From NCBI GenBank assembly GCA_029204225.1, contig CM055094.1, positions 10,029,234-10,093,233 of the forward strand: a stretch of DNA of 64,000 bases, written 5' to 3'. Positions 1-11,337 of this stretch are shown here, one piece after another. The DNA is from Diphasiastrum complanatum. Lineage: Eukaryota; Streptophyta; Lycopodiopsida; Lycopodiales; Lycopodiaceae. Under the pieces are notes generated by a model. That model saw nothing but the letters and a program-made list of their open reading frames with translations, did not search any database and was not told where the DNA came from. Within the stretch, counting starts at the first letter, position 1, and each line of letters starts with the position of its first letter. The position numbers and the translations under genes are program-made.

Positions 1-76
1 CTGATCTGTAGCGTCCCTCAATATATCATCAAGAAGGAAGATCACGGCCAGCAGGTGGCACTTTGATACCTGGTTT

Positions 77-190
77 TTTTTTTCTTAAAAAAAACGTTCC
101 GACCCAGTTCATTCCGGAACGTACTGTACGGAACGTACAGTATGTTTCGACCCAAAAGGGTCGGAACGGGCTTCCAAGTTTGGAACACAC
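77..190. repeat. GGAACG palindromic repeat
   Basis: An A/T run is followed by repeated inverted words: CATTCCGGAACG, GTACGGAACGTAC, and a GTTCCGACCC / GGGTCGGAAC pair. The cluster can fold on itself. Related but degraded clusters occur at 1795-1880, 2880-2950, 28240-28290 and 51130-51190. It resembles the subterminal region of a DNA element, but no terminal repeat or target duplication was found. Confidence 0.5.
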
Positions 191-1794
191 TTTCAGCATA
201 TGCATTCATGTGACATCTTCTGCGTAGAAATTTTCATGGCAGCTTCTTCAGCATAAGCATTTTTTGCAACATCTTTTAGTCTTGGACCTTTTATAGAACT
301 TACTGACGAGACATTAGTAGTGTTGGCTGTCTATGATTTTTGTTTTTTCCCCTTCTTTATTGTTGGTTTAATATGAATTCTTTGAAATTTTTCAATGCAT
401 TATGTAGTTAATAAACTTCACCTTACGACATTACTGGCATCTCAAATTAATCTGAACTTGGTTATATTTCATCTAACATGAAGTGTACTCAAATGAAATT
501 TGTGAATTTGGATAAATCTAATCTCACACGTAGTTAATTCTATATAATATTGAGAACAATGTTTTGTCGATATGGTGGAGTAATGGACATGCCATTATGG
601 CTTATAATATGGTATTTGGGACCTTACGAATTCATGTAGATCCCCAAAGCATCTAATGGATTGCTTTGGAAAAGTTTGATTACTAGTCATTTTTAGGGGC
701 CGAATCCATAAGCAAATTGCTAACCTTTTGGGAGGGTTCAAAAAGGAAGGAGTATTGAATCCTTTCATTTTAATATTTGGTAGTTCATGGTTATGCTGAT
801 GATCTGTGGTAGTATTTTCTTCTAAGAGGGCCTGCAAACCAATTTATTGTTGTGTTTTGATCGTAGTTGGAGATTGATAATTATTAGAAAATTTACCATT
901 TTATTCATAGATGCATCACGTTTCGGAATGTTTTGGAATTTATCTAGGGTGGCTTCGTAGCATCACAGTTTTTACTTTTAGTTTATCTATTTATCTAGTT
1001 TTAGGTGTCCTAGGAAAAAACAGAAAAACTAGAAAGATTAAAAAAAACAGTAATATATTAGGGGCTTAAATCAATCCCTTCAACGAGATGAAGATAGCAT
1101 GTATATATTATAAATGCAACTTCATGCATGTTTACTGTGAACCATTGTAGTGGATTCAGACCGGAATTTCCAGTGTTGAAGGTCTATGATTTTGCTTTTG
1201 AAGCTTTGAAATCTATTGCCTTCCTCATAGGAAGTTCATTAGTTTTTTTGGAGTTCCGAGCGGGTAAATTTTCTATTAAGAGTTGGTTTTTGAATAAGTA
1301 GGTAAGGTTAGTCATTATATTTGCTGGCATCTTCAAGATCCAAAATTATGCTTTGAAAATCAATATATGCTCTCTAAGGCATGTGCAACGTGTTGGCCCT
1401 TAAGTGTGAGTCGATAGATGTGAATGAGTTTGTGATAAGAGGAATACTGAGATTGAGCATGTATTGCCATTAACAGCTGTGACTAGAGAATATCAAGACA
1501 TGCCATAAACATTGGCAACTTGTATTAGTCCAACTATTGACTTTGAGTGTACTTATTGGGAATTATTACATTGTTTAAGCCAGTACTAGTTGAGCTACTT
1601 GGCTTTTGAGCCCTCAGTCTGACAAATATAGCTTCAATTGACTTGAAAAAACTTGAATTGCAAGCTAACTATCGTGTCCAACCCTAGGGGTAGTCTAATT
1701 GGTTGCGGGCCCAAATTACATAGATGTGTCATGAAGGGACTGATACTCTTGATCCTTATTCCGTAGGCTTGTAAATAAAAGAATTTAAGGTTTT

Positions 1795-1880
1795 TTTTTG
1801 TCGTTCCGACGCCCCAAAATGTTTCAGAATAATTGTTCCAAAATGATCTGCCAGTGGAACATCATTCTGGTGCAACTTAG
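1795..1880. repeat. Degenerate GGAACG-type repeat
   Basis: A T-run followed by GTCGTTCCGACG, then several GTTCC/GGAAC half-sites. It is a weaker relative of the cluster at 77-190. No boundaries can be assigned. Confidence 0.35.
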
Positions 1881-2096
1881 ATTTTAGTCTACTCGATTCA
1901 CATGATTCTTCGTAGGGGATTTAATAATATCTACTATAAGAGGTGCATGTTCATTGGACTCGACCCAATAGCAGTAGAATGCCATTTTTCTGTGCGCATT
2001 GTTGAGTGTCTTATGTCATTCTTTAATCTGCCAACTATATACATTGTTTTTCCTCTGTTTAATTTGTTGCTTATCTTTCTAAACTCTTATGTGTAG

Positions 2097-2150
2097 GTGT
2101 TGTTTTCCACTGAAACATTTGCAATGGGTGTCAATGCACCTGCAAGGACT
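2097..2150 (+). CDS. SKI2: SKI2-like DExH RNA helicase, motif V exon
   Basis: A 54-nt exon (18 codons, phase 0 at both ends) reading VLFSTETFAMGVNAPART. This is helicase motif V of the Ski2/Mtr4 family (TETFAMGVN core). It is preceded by a TAG acceptor and followed by GTAAGT. SKI2 is the helicase of the cytoplasmic SKI complex, which feeds mRNA 3'-to-5' into the exosome; in plants its loss increases small interfering RNA production from coding transcripts. The next exon lies 26.3 kb downstream and continues the conserved block in frame. SKI2 rather than MTR4/HEN2 is indicated by later exons (RSFAEFHAQ block). The exon is very short, which makes automatic annotation likely to miss it. Confidence 0.88.
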
Positions 2151-2399
2151 GTAAGTAGTCATGCTTCGAGGTGTTCTGAAAACATTGTCATTTTATTTCT
2201 CTACAAATTTTTTTCGCTATACAATTATTTTGCTCTTCATGGTTGTTAAAAGAATGCCAGGGTTCTTCTTTATTGTTCTCAAAAATCAGTTATGAAATTA
2301 CCTTGACAAAATATGGTTCATGTGGTGTTGCTTTAGTTTTCTTTGAGTTTCTTGATGTCATTTAAAAAATGTGGCAATTATTCTGTGTATAGTATGGTT

Positions 2400-2672
2400 C
2401 AGACATGAGGGTCCGGGCCGGAATGCCCGCGTCCGCATCCGGCGTCCGGACTTGGACGCGTCCGACCCCCGGATGCGGGGTCGGACGCGTCCTTATTTTT
2501 TTTTTAATTTAAAAAAAAAAAAAACAGATGCGTCCGGGGGTCCAGACACAATTTTTTTTTTTTAAATCTTTATTAAAAATTAAAATAAAAACAAAATCGG
2601 ACGCGTCCGGACGCGGATGCACTCCGGACGCGGACGCGTGTCCGGACGCGCGTCCGCCATCCGCTTCCTTAG
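2400..2672. mobile_element. Miniature CpG-rich element (GGACGCG family)
   Basis: The element starts CAGACATGAGGGTCCGG and ends CCGCTTCCTTAG. Both arms are packed with GGACGCG/CGCGTCC words around an A/T-rich centre (about 2495-2600). The flanks are GTATGGTT (2392-2399) and ATATGGTT (2673-2680), a 7-of-8 match consistent with an 8-bp hAT-type target duplication. It has no coding capacity. Similar elements occur at 18038-18183, 18201-18464, 24791-24953, 25803-26092, 26659-27039 and 60925-61080. Confidence 0.65.
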
Positions 2673-2960
2673 ATATGGTTATATACATAATTGCTTGTTC
2701 CAAATATGTCTGACGCAACCTGTATTATTATTAAATTTTGAATTGCAACCCAATTTTTTGAAAAATTGCAGAATTCTTTTCTTTTGAAGATTTCTTTTCT
2801 GTAATTAGAGGGAAAAAAAAGGGATCATATGCATAGTGCTTAAATTACATATGTGTGTGTGTAGATCTCAAAAACCTTTTCCAAGGTTTTGGGGTCAGAA
2901 CATATTGTATGTTCCGTACACCACATTCCGAAATGTACTACCCCATAGTAAAATAAGTAA
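2673..2960. other. Intron sequence with GGAACG-type piece
   Basis: AT-rich intron sequence. The part at about 2880-2950 has CATATTGTATGTTCCG and CATTCCGAAATG words of the GGAACG repeat type, abutting the broken 3' side of the Ty3 element that starts at 2961. No gene is visible. Confidence 0.4.
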
Positions 2961-5900
2961 CTAACTAAGAACCTCCAAAATGCGATAAGGCCCATAATAA
3001 CGTGGTGCAAGCTTCTCAGTAGAAGCATGGCCCTGGACAAAATGATGACGTGCAAACCGTAGGCGTAGATAAACCATATCTCCAAGTTGAAACTCAACAT
3101 GGCGGCGGTGACGATCAACTGAGGTCTGATAACGCTGCTGAACATGCTGTAAATGAGAATTGGCCCAGGTAATAAGCTCTCGAGCACCTGATAGAAAAGA
3201 TGCAAGTGTGACAGGTGTATCCTCAGGAGGGAGAGGAATGCCAAGTAAAAGAGGTTCATAGCCATGAGATAATAAAAATGGTGAGACACCTATGTTGGTA
3301 CTAACAGAGCTATTAAAGCTATACTCTGCTAAACATAAATGCTGATCCCAATCCTTCCCTGAAGGAGTAACAAAATGGCGTAAATAATCCTCAAGGATCC
3401 TGTTAAGGACCTCAGACTGCCCATCAGAAGTAGAATGATAAGCAGAACCCATAAAAAGCTGTACATCCAATATACGCATAAGCTCTGTCCAGAATATAGA
3501 TGTAAACTTACTATCCCGATCAGAAAGGATAGTACGAGGAAATCCATGCAGGCGGAAAATCTCTGATAGGAACAAACATGCACACTGCTCTGTTGTGATA
3601 GTACTACGAACTGGTATAAAATGTGCCTGTTTCGAGAACCTGTCAACTACCACCATACATGAATCGTGACCACGCTGGGTATGGGGAAGGCCAAGGATAA
3701 AGTCCATAGATATATCAGTCCACTGGCAATGAGGAATAGGCCAACTCTGGAGCAAACCAGCAGATTTAGCACGGGAGTACTTATTACGAAGACAAAAAGG
3801 GCAGGTACGAATAAGTACAGCAAGCTTAGATCGAAGAGAGGGCCAATAGAAATGGTCTTTGAGACGAGCATAACACTTCTGAAAACCAAAGTGACCCCCA
3901 ACAGGAGAGGAATGAGCATCGGACAACAATTGGGAACGGATACCCAAGGAACTAGGAATACAGAGAATCATAACGATAAAGACGGTTGTCAACAATGGAG
4001 TAAACCTGATGAGGACGGGATGAAACAGGTGGGGCAGAACTATAAACATCACGAAAATCAGAACATGTAAGGTATGCTGCAGGTAGATCATCAAACCATG
4101 GAGGAATAGTAGAAACGAGTGTATTCAACAAAGCTGGAAGACGAGATAATGCATCAGCAACAGTGTTAGCACGACCGGGACGATACAATATGGAAAAATT
4201 AAAAGACTTTAAAAACTGCAACCAACGAAATTGACGATCACTAAGGTCACGTTGAGAAAACAAATAACGTAAAGATTGGTGATTAGTAATAATGTCAAAT
4301 GGAACTCGATACAGATAATGACGCCACTTCTTAAGAGCATAGATAATAGCAAGAAGCTCTTTCTCATGCACAGAATAACGTTGCTCATAAGAGCGAAGAC
4401 GACGCGACTCATAAGCAATAATACATTGTGACTGGCGAAGTAAAGCACCCAAACCAACATTACTAGCATCAGTCTCAACAAGAAACTTCTGATCAAACTG
4501 TGGTAAACACATAACGGCAACATCAACAACAACACGACGAAGAGTATCAAACGCTGACTGACAATCAGAAGTCCAAAGAAAAGTACTAGACTTCTTCAAA
4601 AGTGCTTGAAGAGGAGCTTCAATAGTGGCAAAATGAGGAACTGGACGACGAAGGTGAGTGGCTAACCCAAGGAACATACGAACATGATGAATATCAGTTG
4701 GTATAGGCCAATCCTGGATGGCTTGAACCTTATGAGGGTCCAGACGAAGGTGTCCATTACAAACAAGAAAACCAAGAAACTCGATCTTAGAAACAACAAA
4801 AGAACATTTGACAACTTAGCAAATAACTGGTGATGTACAAGTAACTGAAATACAGAGGAAAGATGGGAAACATGCTCAGCAAGAGACTGACTAAAAATAA
4901 GAATATCATCAAAATAAACCAAGACACAATGACCAAGAAGCGGACGCATGACGTTATTAGTAACACCAAAAGGAAGCACACGAAATTCATATAAACCAAG
5001 ATGAGTACGAAAAGCAGTCTTATGTTCGTCAGAAGGGTGCATCCTGATTTGGTAATATCCAGAACGAAAGTCTACCTTGGAAAAGATTTTAGAGGTACCG
5101 AGCTGGTCAAAGAGGTCATGCATGTGTGGAATAGGGTACTGATTACGAATAGTTAACTTATTTAAAGCACGGTAATCAATACAAAGGCGTTTGGTACCAT
5201 CTTTCTTACTAATAAGGAGAACAGGGGCACCAAAAGGGCTGTGACTAGGAACAATGAGACCCTGATCTAACAAGGCAGTAATATGGAGCTCAAGCTCATC
5301 ATGCTCAGATCGAGACATACCATAAGGGGGACGGGAAGGAGGAGCAGAACCAGGACGCAAGTCAATATGATGGTTCACGTCACGTAATGGTGGTAGCGTC
5401 GTAGGTTCTGAAAAGAAAAAAGCATACTGATGTAATAAGTCAGAGATCACCTGAGGAACAACTGCTGGAGTGGAAACTGGAGGAACTGGTACTGCCCGCT
5501 GAACACATAATAAGGCTGCACAATGAGCCTTCGGCAGACTGCGAATAAACTGCTTCCCAGTAATCAACTGGAAGTCTCCCTGAGAATCAATGCCAACAAG
5601 TGAGTGTGTAACTGCATCATGTACAAATGTCAATGTCTGTTGTGTCAAGTCCAGTGTAACGGCTCCAAGAGATGCAAACCAATCAGCACCAAGGATAAGA
5701 TCATAACGCTCCATAGGAATAATGTAAAGATCTGTCTGTCCAGAAAAATCTCCAATGCGGTATGGTAAACGCTGAAACATTTGAGAACTAGGAAAAGAAT
5801 GGGAACTGGCAACCTCAACTGTGAGAGGCTGTGAAGCAGGAACAGGTGAAGCACGGATCCGACTAGTGATATAACTGCTAATAAAAGAATGAGTGCTGCC

Positions 5901-7199
5901 AGTATCAACTAAAGCAATATACTCACGACCTGTAATAGGTACACGTAACCGAATGGAGCGAGGACCAGGACGCCCTGTCCAAGTAGCATAGGCAAGCTGA
6001 GCATGGCAAGTAGCAGGAAGTAAATCAGTGGAAGGCTCAGAGGATAGGTCAGGCTCATCAGAAATATGAATGTAGATATCAGAATCATCTGGAGTAGTGC
6101 CCTCATGGTAAAAAACAGCAGTAGTAGTAGGGAGAGGCTGACGGCAATCACGGGCAAAATGGTCAGGACTCTTACAACGAAAGCAAAGACGCTTTTGCTG
6201 AAGGTCAGCGAACTCTGCAGACGTGTAACGTCGGACAAAAGCAGGTCGAGGAGTCGAAGGACGAGGAGACGAAGGGACAATGGAGAGAGCTAGAACAGAA
6301 GGGGCAGGTGTAGGGGTGGACGTAGCGGGAAAAGATGAAGCAGAAGGACAGGGTCGGGAGAAGCGGGAAGGAAGGGTGTTAGAGTACTTATGCTGTAAAG
6401 TACTAGCAAGAGACATCGCCTCAACAAGTGTGGGAGGACGGAAGGAAGAAACATCATAACGTAAAGCACCACGAAGCCCAGCAATGTAACGAGAAATAAG
6501 CTCAGTGGGCTGTAGATCTGTGAAAAGATAAGAAAGCTCCATAAACTGATCTGTATAAGAAGCAAGATCACTGGTCTGAGTGAGACTACGGAATGTATCA
6601 CGTTGGCGGTCGAGCCACTGAGGATCAATCATAGCATGACGGAGGTCACGGCGAAAAGTATGCCATACATGGAGCCCTTCCCGATTAGGATTAGCTCTAT
6701 AAACTCGCCACCACGTGGCGGCGCGTCCATCTAAATGTACAGCAGCCAACTGGATCTTCTGAGGATCAGTCTTAGGGTAGATCTGAAAATGTGTGTCAAG
6801 CTTAGCAAACCAATTCTCTAATAAGTGCCCGTCAGAGGAATCGGAATAGGTAGCAAGCTGTACCCTATCACGAAAGTCTCGAGCAAAGTGTGGCTCAGGA
6901 AGTGGGGGACGTGAAAAGAAACCAGGAGGTGGGTTAGGTGGAATGAACGGTCCACTACCAGGCTGACTAGCAGAGGAAGATGGAAATCCAAATGGAGGGG
7001 GAGTCCCAAATGAAGGAAAAACAGGAGCTTTACCAGGACCATGAGGCTGTAAAGAATCAATCTGTGACTGCATAGTAGCAAAGCCCGTCATAACGGTATC
7101 GAAGCGCAGAACGAGGCCAGAAGGGGTCTCATCCATGCGATGAAACTGATCGGATAAGGTTTCTTGAGTAGTCTGACTCGGGGTAGGTGAATGTGCCAT
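2961..7199 (-). pseudogene. Ty3/gypsy Gag-Pol polyprotein, frameshifted and 3'-truncated
   Basis: The preferred start is MAHSPTPSQ at 7199, after a conserved leader block; an upstream ATG at 7253 lies inside that block. Domains in order: retrotransposon Gag with a WWRVYR core (about 6900-6400); CCHC knuckle CFRCKSPDHFARDC (near 6175); aspartic protease LVDTGSTHSFI (near 5900); reverse transcriptase with KKDGTKRLCIDYRALN and YFDDIL. About ten codons are missing in RT after FGVTN, where the APxTFQ motif normally lies. A frameshift near 4800 moves the reading into the frame holding RNase H (VETDAS, ADALSR; 4677-3952). Another shift leads to integrase (4094-2961), with an H-H-C-C finger, catalytic Asp residues in TDIS and SDRDSKF, and GQSEVLN with the Glu. 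The reading stops at EVLS, so the integrase C-terminus and 3' LTR are gone. It is not functional. Confidence 0.9.
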
Positions 7200-7389
7200 A
7201 ATGATAATGGAAGGAATAGACGAAAATTTGAGAGAGCGGACTCTTGTCGTCATCCCAAATTAGTCTATTAAAACCACTATTATCACAACTAAGAGAGGAA
7301 AGCAATCAACAAATGAAAAAAGTGAAAATGAAGGCTGTAAAAATACGCTGGACAGCCAGGAGGCAAGTGACAAATTGGAGTATCAAATG
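7200..7389 (-). other. Leader of Ty3 element with conserved block
   Basis: Untranslated leader between LTR and gag. On the minus strand it carries ATGACGACAAGAGTC (7253-7239), matching GTGACGACAAACGTC and GTGACGACAAAAGTC before gag in two other elements of the window. It also has one GGCTGTCCAGCG word (near 7353) of the tandem leader repeats seen at 10445-10990. The primer binding site is degraded (TTGATACTCC instead of TGGTATCAGAGC). Confidence 0.6.
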
Positions 7390-7783
7390 GAATGCTAGAG
7401 CTAAGCTACGAAAGCATCACATAAGCAAGACTTAAGCTATGAAAGCGGCACATAAGCAAGACTTAACCCTAGAAAGCAGGAAAGAGAGAGATTAAGGAGG
7501 CTAAAGAGAGAGATCAGTTTCCCTACTTATAGCCAAGAGGAAGCCCTAAAAGGAAGCTTCCGGTGGCTAGGGCCCAACTGGGAGGGAAAATAGTGCCCCC
7601 TCCAAGAAGGCCCCCACTCTCCAGTAATATGTCCAAATGGCCTAATAATGAATAATAAGGCCAAAGGCCAACCATATAGTCTAAGTGTCACTAATGAATG
7701 AAAAAGGGCCCAAGGCCTACTTATGCATAAAGTAAAGTTAATGTAAATGGACGCGGCGAATGTAATGAGCCGAGTCCATAACT
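7390..7783 (-). repeat. 5' LTR of minus-strand Ty3 element
   Basis: The LTR begins on the minus strand with AGTTATGGACTCGGCTCATT at 7783 and runs towards gag. It shares CTCATTACATTCGCCGCGTCC, the GGCCTT blocks and the CCTGCTTTCTAG end region with the plus-strand LTR at 10057-10429. The inner boundary is approximate because the primer binding site is degraded. No 3' partner is present. Its outer end abuts hAT sequence, so it inserted into the hAT copy at 7784-10056. Confidence 0.65.
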
Positions 7784-7985
7784 GGCATGTAAATCACTCT
7801 GCCCTCTATCAAGAGCCTCCTCCATCATATCGACATAGGTAAGTTTGCCACTGGCCCCCCCTGTGTGCCCTGCCTGTCTCCCGGTATAACCTGTGCCTCT
7901 GCCACGTGATGCACCTATGACCCCTGCCCGTGGCGTGTGCCCAACACTTTTACCATCATACAATGGAGGCTCTCTGTGATCAAGC

Positions 7986-8097
<112 letters not shown>

Positions 8098-9477
8098 CAA
8101 GCTCCCTCTCTCTCTCTGCCATCAACTGTGTGCCCAAGACATCTGCAGGCATGGCATGGGTGTTGTTCGTAGGCAAGTCAACCTGGCGCTCCAAATCAGA
8201 TATCTTTGTCTAGAAGGTTGAAATTTAGCATGTTAGAGAAACAACTTGATCAGGAAATGAAACCAACATATTAGTGAGATGTCAACCAACATGCTATGGG
8301 AGAACAACCTATCACCTGCAATGCGCTCGTAATGGTCGGCAGTCTCTTGGCGAGCCGTGCGTTGGTGCTACAGAACACCAACTGCTCCAGCTGAATCACT
8401 GATAGTCTATTTCTTCTCCTCGTGTGAATGAGGGCCCATGTGCTCCAATTACGCTCACACACGGAGGCAGCACAATCATGTGGTACGTGCAATGAAATGG
8501 TTCAGCAAATGTTCACAGGTGGAACGTCAACAAAACACAACAAGGGAGGATGAGATGAGGTGCATACCTGTGAAAGGACACACAGTGCAAGACGCTGTAT
8601 GGAGGGATAGGTGCTACCGAACATGGTCCACCAGGTAATGGGGAGCTGCCTCCTCTTTGGATCCTGAGTAGCCGAGTGACCGAACGTGCCCATGCCATAA
8701 CGAAATGCAGCTAGCTCCTCCATGAGTCTGATAGGATCCAAATCAATGTGTGGACCCACCCTGTAGATGTACTCAAGCCAATCCGCCTCGAGCTCCTTGT
8801 CTGAAATCTGTGTTAGAGAGAGGAAGAGGGGATGCAGGATGTGTGCAACGCTGTGGATACTCCTGTGAAAGTAGTTCCACCACGTCTCTCAGATGAACGT
8901 TAGCTCGGTCATCCTGCATGTGAGACAGGCATGTAGTTTAGGGTTTAGGCACGAAATCGAAGCAAAATATGGAAAAATGTAACATCAACAGAAAAACAAA
9001 GTATTAATCACTGAAAAGATAAAGACCAATTACATTACTATACTGCTTACCTCTCTGGCTGCAAGATGGGCAGCTGTAGGAACTGTCCAATCCGGTCTAA
9101 TGAGCTCATACACCAGTCCAAGTGTGGACCCCTCGCTGTCAGCCATGCGGAGCACAATGTAGAGTGGTCGAAGGAGTCCTGACAATGTTTGCGCATCCCT
9201 CTAGAACTGATCTCCCCTCACCGTGGAAGAAAAGTGCTCCCCATCCTTTGTGCGCTGAAACGTATTGGCACGCCAAAGATCACTGGCAACCATCTGTGCC
9301 CTGCAACTGATCAGACGATTGATGACCACCAAGTCGAATGCAAAGCGTGTGGGGGCTGGCTTACGGAGGTCCAAATGGCTGAACACCCGAAACATGGCAA
9401 TAACACGCCTCTTCCTGGTGACAAAAGTCAACAGGAAGAGGGCCTCACGGACGATGGCTCTAACCCAAGGAAGTTGC

Positions 9478-9597
9478 ATGTCCGTCCCCGTCAGGCAGCG
9501 ACTACTTGACACCTACGGGCTACATCTTGTGGCTGACCCCGAGTTGGCTCGTAGGTTTCCAGTAGTCGCTGCCTGACAGGGACGGACATGCTGCCAC
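9478..9597. repeat. 31-bp inverted repeat at hAT deletion junction
   Basis: ATGTCCGTCCCCGTCAGGCA at 9479 is repeated inverted (TGCCTGACAGGGACGGACAT) ending at about 9590, with about 50 bp between. In the intact copy this sequence occurs once in exon 1 (near 24140). It marks the place where about 1.1 kb of exon 1 was lost, suggesting template switching during gap repair. Confidence 0.75.
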
Positions 9598-10056
9598 AAG
9601 GGGCAGCATTTATGGTGGCACCATTTTTGGCGCGTGCACCGAGCAGGTGGCCTTTAAGGCGAGTGAGGGACGCAGCGAATTCGACTAGACAATACCGGCA
9701 GCACACGACCTTCTGACCGGTCTTGTTGGTCTTGTCGGCAACCTGCCTGAAAACGTCCACCTCGTCCCACAGATCGGAAAAGTCGGACTACACCATTGTG
9801 ATGGAGAAAAGTATGGAAAAAATGCAGATGAAGCTACAACTGGAAGAATGGGAAGTTGGAAAAAATACAGGAGGGTTCAATGTTGGAGAGATGCTGAAAA
9901 TGGGCGAAGGCAGGGCGAAGCAAATCAGATGCAAGGCAAGGCGTTGCGTGGGCGAAGGGCGACGCAAGGCAGCGAAGGCAGGCAGGCAAAAACAGCAGCG
10001 ATGGTAGGGCAGCGAGGCCGCAAAAAAATTTCAGAGAGAAGATGTGAGGGGGACGG

Positions 10057-10429
10057 AGTTATGGACTTGGCTCATTACATTCGCCGCGTCCATTCTTTTA
10101 TTGTTATTATGCATAAGCAGGCCTAAGGGCCCTTTTTATTCATATACTGGCCTTGGGCCCTATTTGGTTATATTTTTAGGACTTGGTCACATTGATTTGG
10201 AGTGGGGGTCCTCCTATTGGGAGGGCGCACTATTTTCCCTCCAAATCCTTTTCCCTCCCTTTTTTGAATCCACAAGTTGATTCAGGGAGAGGGTATAAGT
10301 AGGGCATCATTGTATTCCTTTATCCAGTTTATGATGATTGCTCCTCTTTAGCCTCCTTAAGCATTCTCTTCCTGCTTTCTAGCTTAAGTCCTGCTTTCTA
10401 GCATAGCTACTGAATCTTAGCTTGTAACT
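10057..10429 (+). repeat. 5' LTR of plus-strand Ty3 element B
   Basis: The LTR begins AGTTATGGACTTGGCTC and ends CTTGTAACT, directly before the primer binding site. The termini form an AGTTA/TAACT inverted repeat rather than the usual TG/CA. The left flank (GGGGGACGG) is hAT copy D sequence. No 3' LTR is found downstream; the element is cut at about 13020. Confidence 0.75.
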
Positions 10430-10442
10430 TGGTATCAGAGCA
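10430..10442 (+). promoter_or_regulatory. Primer binding site (initiator Met tRNA)
   Basis: TGGTATCAGAGCA follows the LTR end without spacer. It complements the 3' end of plant initiator methionine tRNA, the usual primer for reverse transcription in plant LTR elements. Confidence 0.85.
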
Positions 10443-10444
10443 CT

Positions 10445-10990
10445 TTCCTGCAGATTGGTGGAGGCTGTCCAGCGCCCTACCACCCATCACTTTCATCGAT
10501 TTTTCTCCGTCAACCTTCCTGCAAATTGGTGGAGGCTGTCCAGCGCCCTACCACTCATCACTTTCATCGATTTTTCTCCGTCATTTTTGCAGATTGGTGG
10601 TGGCTGTCCAGCGCCCTATTGCCCATCACTTTCGACGATTTCTTCATCATTTTTTGAAGGTTTGGTGGAGGCTGTCCAGCGCCCTGCTGACCCATCACTT
10701 TCGTCGATTTTTTTCGGCAGATTTTCATTGTTTTTGCAGATTTGGTAGCTATTGCCCAGCGCCCTACTACCTCATCGTTTTCGACACTTTTCGTCACCGA
10801 TTTGCTGTCCATTTTTTATATTGATTGGAGGCTGTCCAGCGCCCTACTACCGTCTCATTTCAGTGATTCTTTTCACCGACTTGCTGTCCGTTTCGGCTAT
10901 TGATTGGAGGCTGTTCGGCGCCTTACTTCAGCACCTTTTTTCAGCCTATTCTTCAGCATATTGTGGATCTTGGTAGTTGCTGCCCACCAG
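10445..10990 (+). repeat. Tandem leader repeats of Ty3 element B
   Basis: About seven imperfect units of 60-90 bp, each with a version of GGAGGCTGTCCAGCGCCCTA followed by a T-rich stretch such as CATCACTTTCATCGATTTTT. The array lies between primer binding site and gag. The same word occurs three times at 32970-33150, three to four times (inverted) at 35190-35380 and once in the leader of the 2961-7783 element, so the copy number varies among relatives. Confidence 0.85.
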
Positions 10991-11337
10991 TGCCCTATTA
11001 TCTTCAGCTTTTACCTCTCTTTGTTGGCACTACCGAGTGAACGACGGATCAGCACCCACCCAGGTATTGCTTGCACCCTTTTTGCACTTCCTTTTTGCAC
11101 CTACTTGCTGTCTTTTCTGCTCACATACTGCTCTTTTCCAGCCCCCTATTCCTGTTCATATTTGTTGCCTCACACCCTCGTCTTTCCATTTTTCCACTTT
11201 CTCAGCCCCTTATTTTTTGATTATTATCCATCTTGATTGACTGTTTATGTGCCATTTTTGGTAATTTCGGAGGTTAGACTAAGTTGGGGTGACGACAAAC
11301 GTCCTCTCCCTCGGTTTTTGTCTCTTCCTTAGTCCCT

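Larger units (their letters stand above)
1..2096 (+). other. Intron upstream of SKI2 exon (partial)
   Basis: AT-rich sequence with no supported coding exon. It ends in a pyrimidine-rich stretch and a TAG acceptor directly before the helicase exon at 2097. Residues that normally precede the motif V block of SKI2 are not found here in any frame, so the previous exon should lie outside the window. Two GGAACG-type repeats sit inside (about 77-190 and 1795-1880). Short ORFs here have no recognisable domain and look like chance. Confidence 0.7.

Noticed and set aside
1902-2096. Extension of the SKI2 exon upstream of 2097
   Set aside because: The 64-aa frame reading into 2096 has no similarity to the SKI2 residues expected before motif V, and a TAG acceptor precedes GTGTTG.
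10445-10990. Protein-coding reading of the leader repeats (131-aa ORF)
   Set aside because: Unit lengths are not multiples of three and the frame is not kept in the related arrays at 32970 and 35190.
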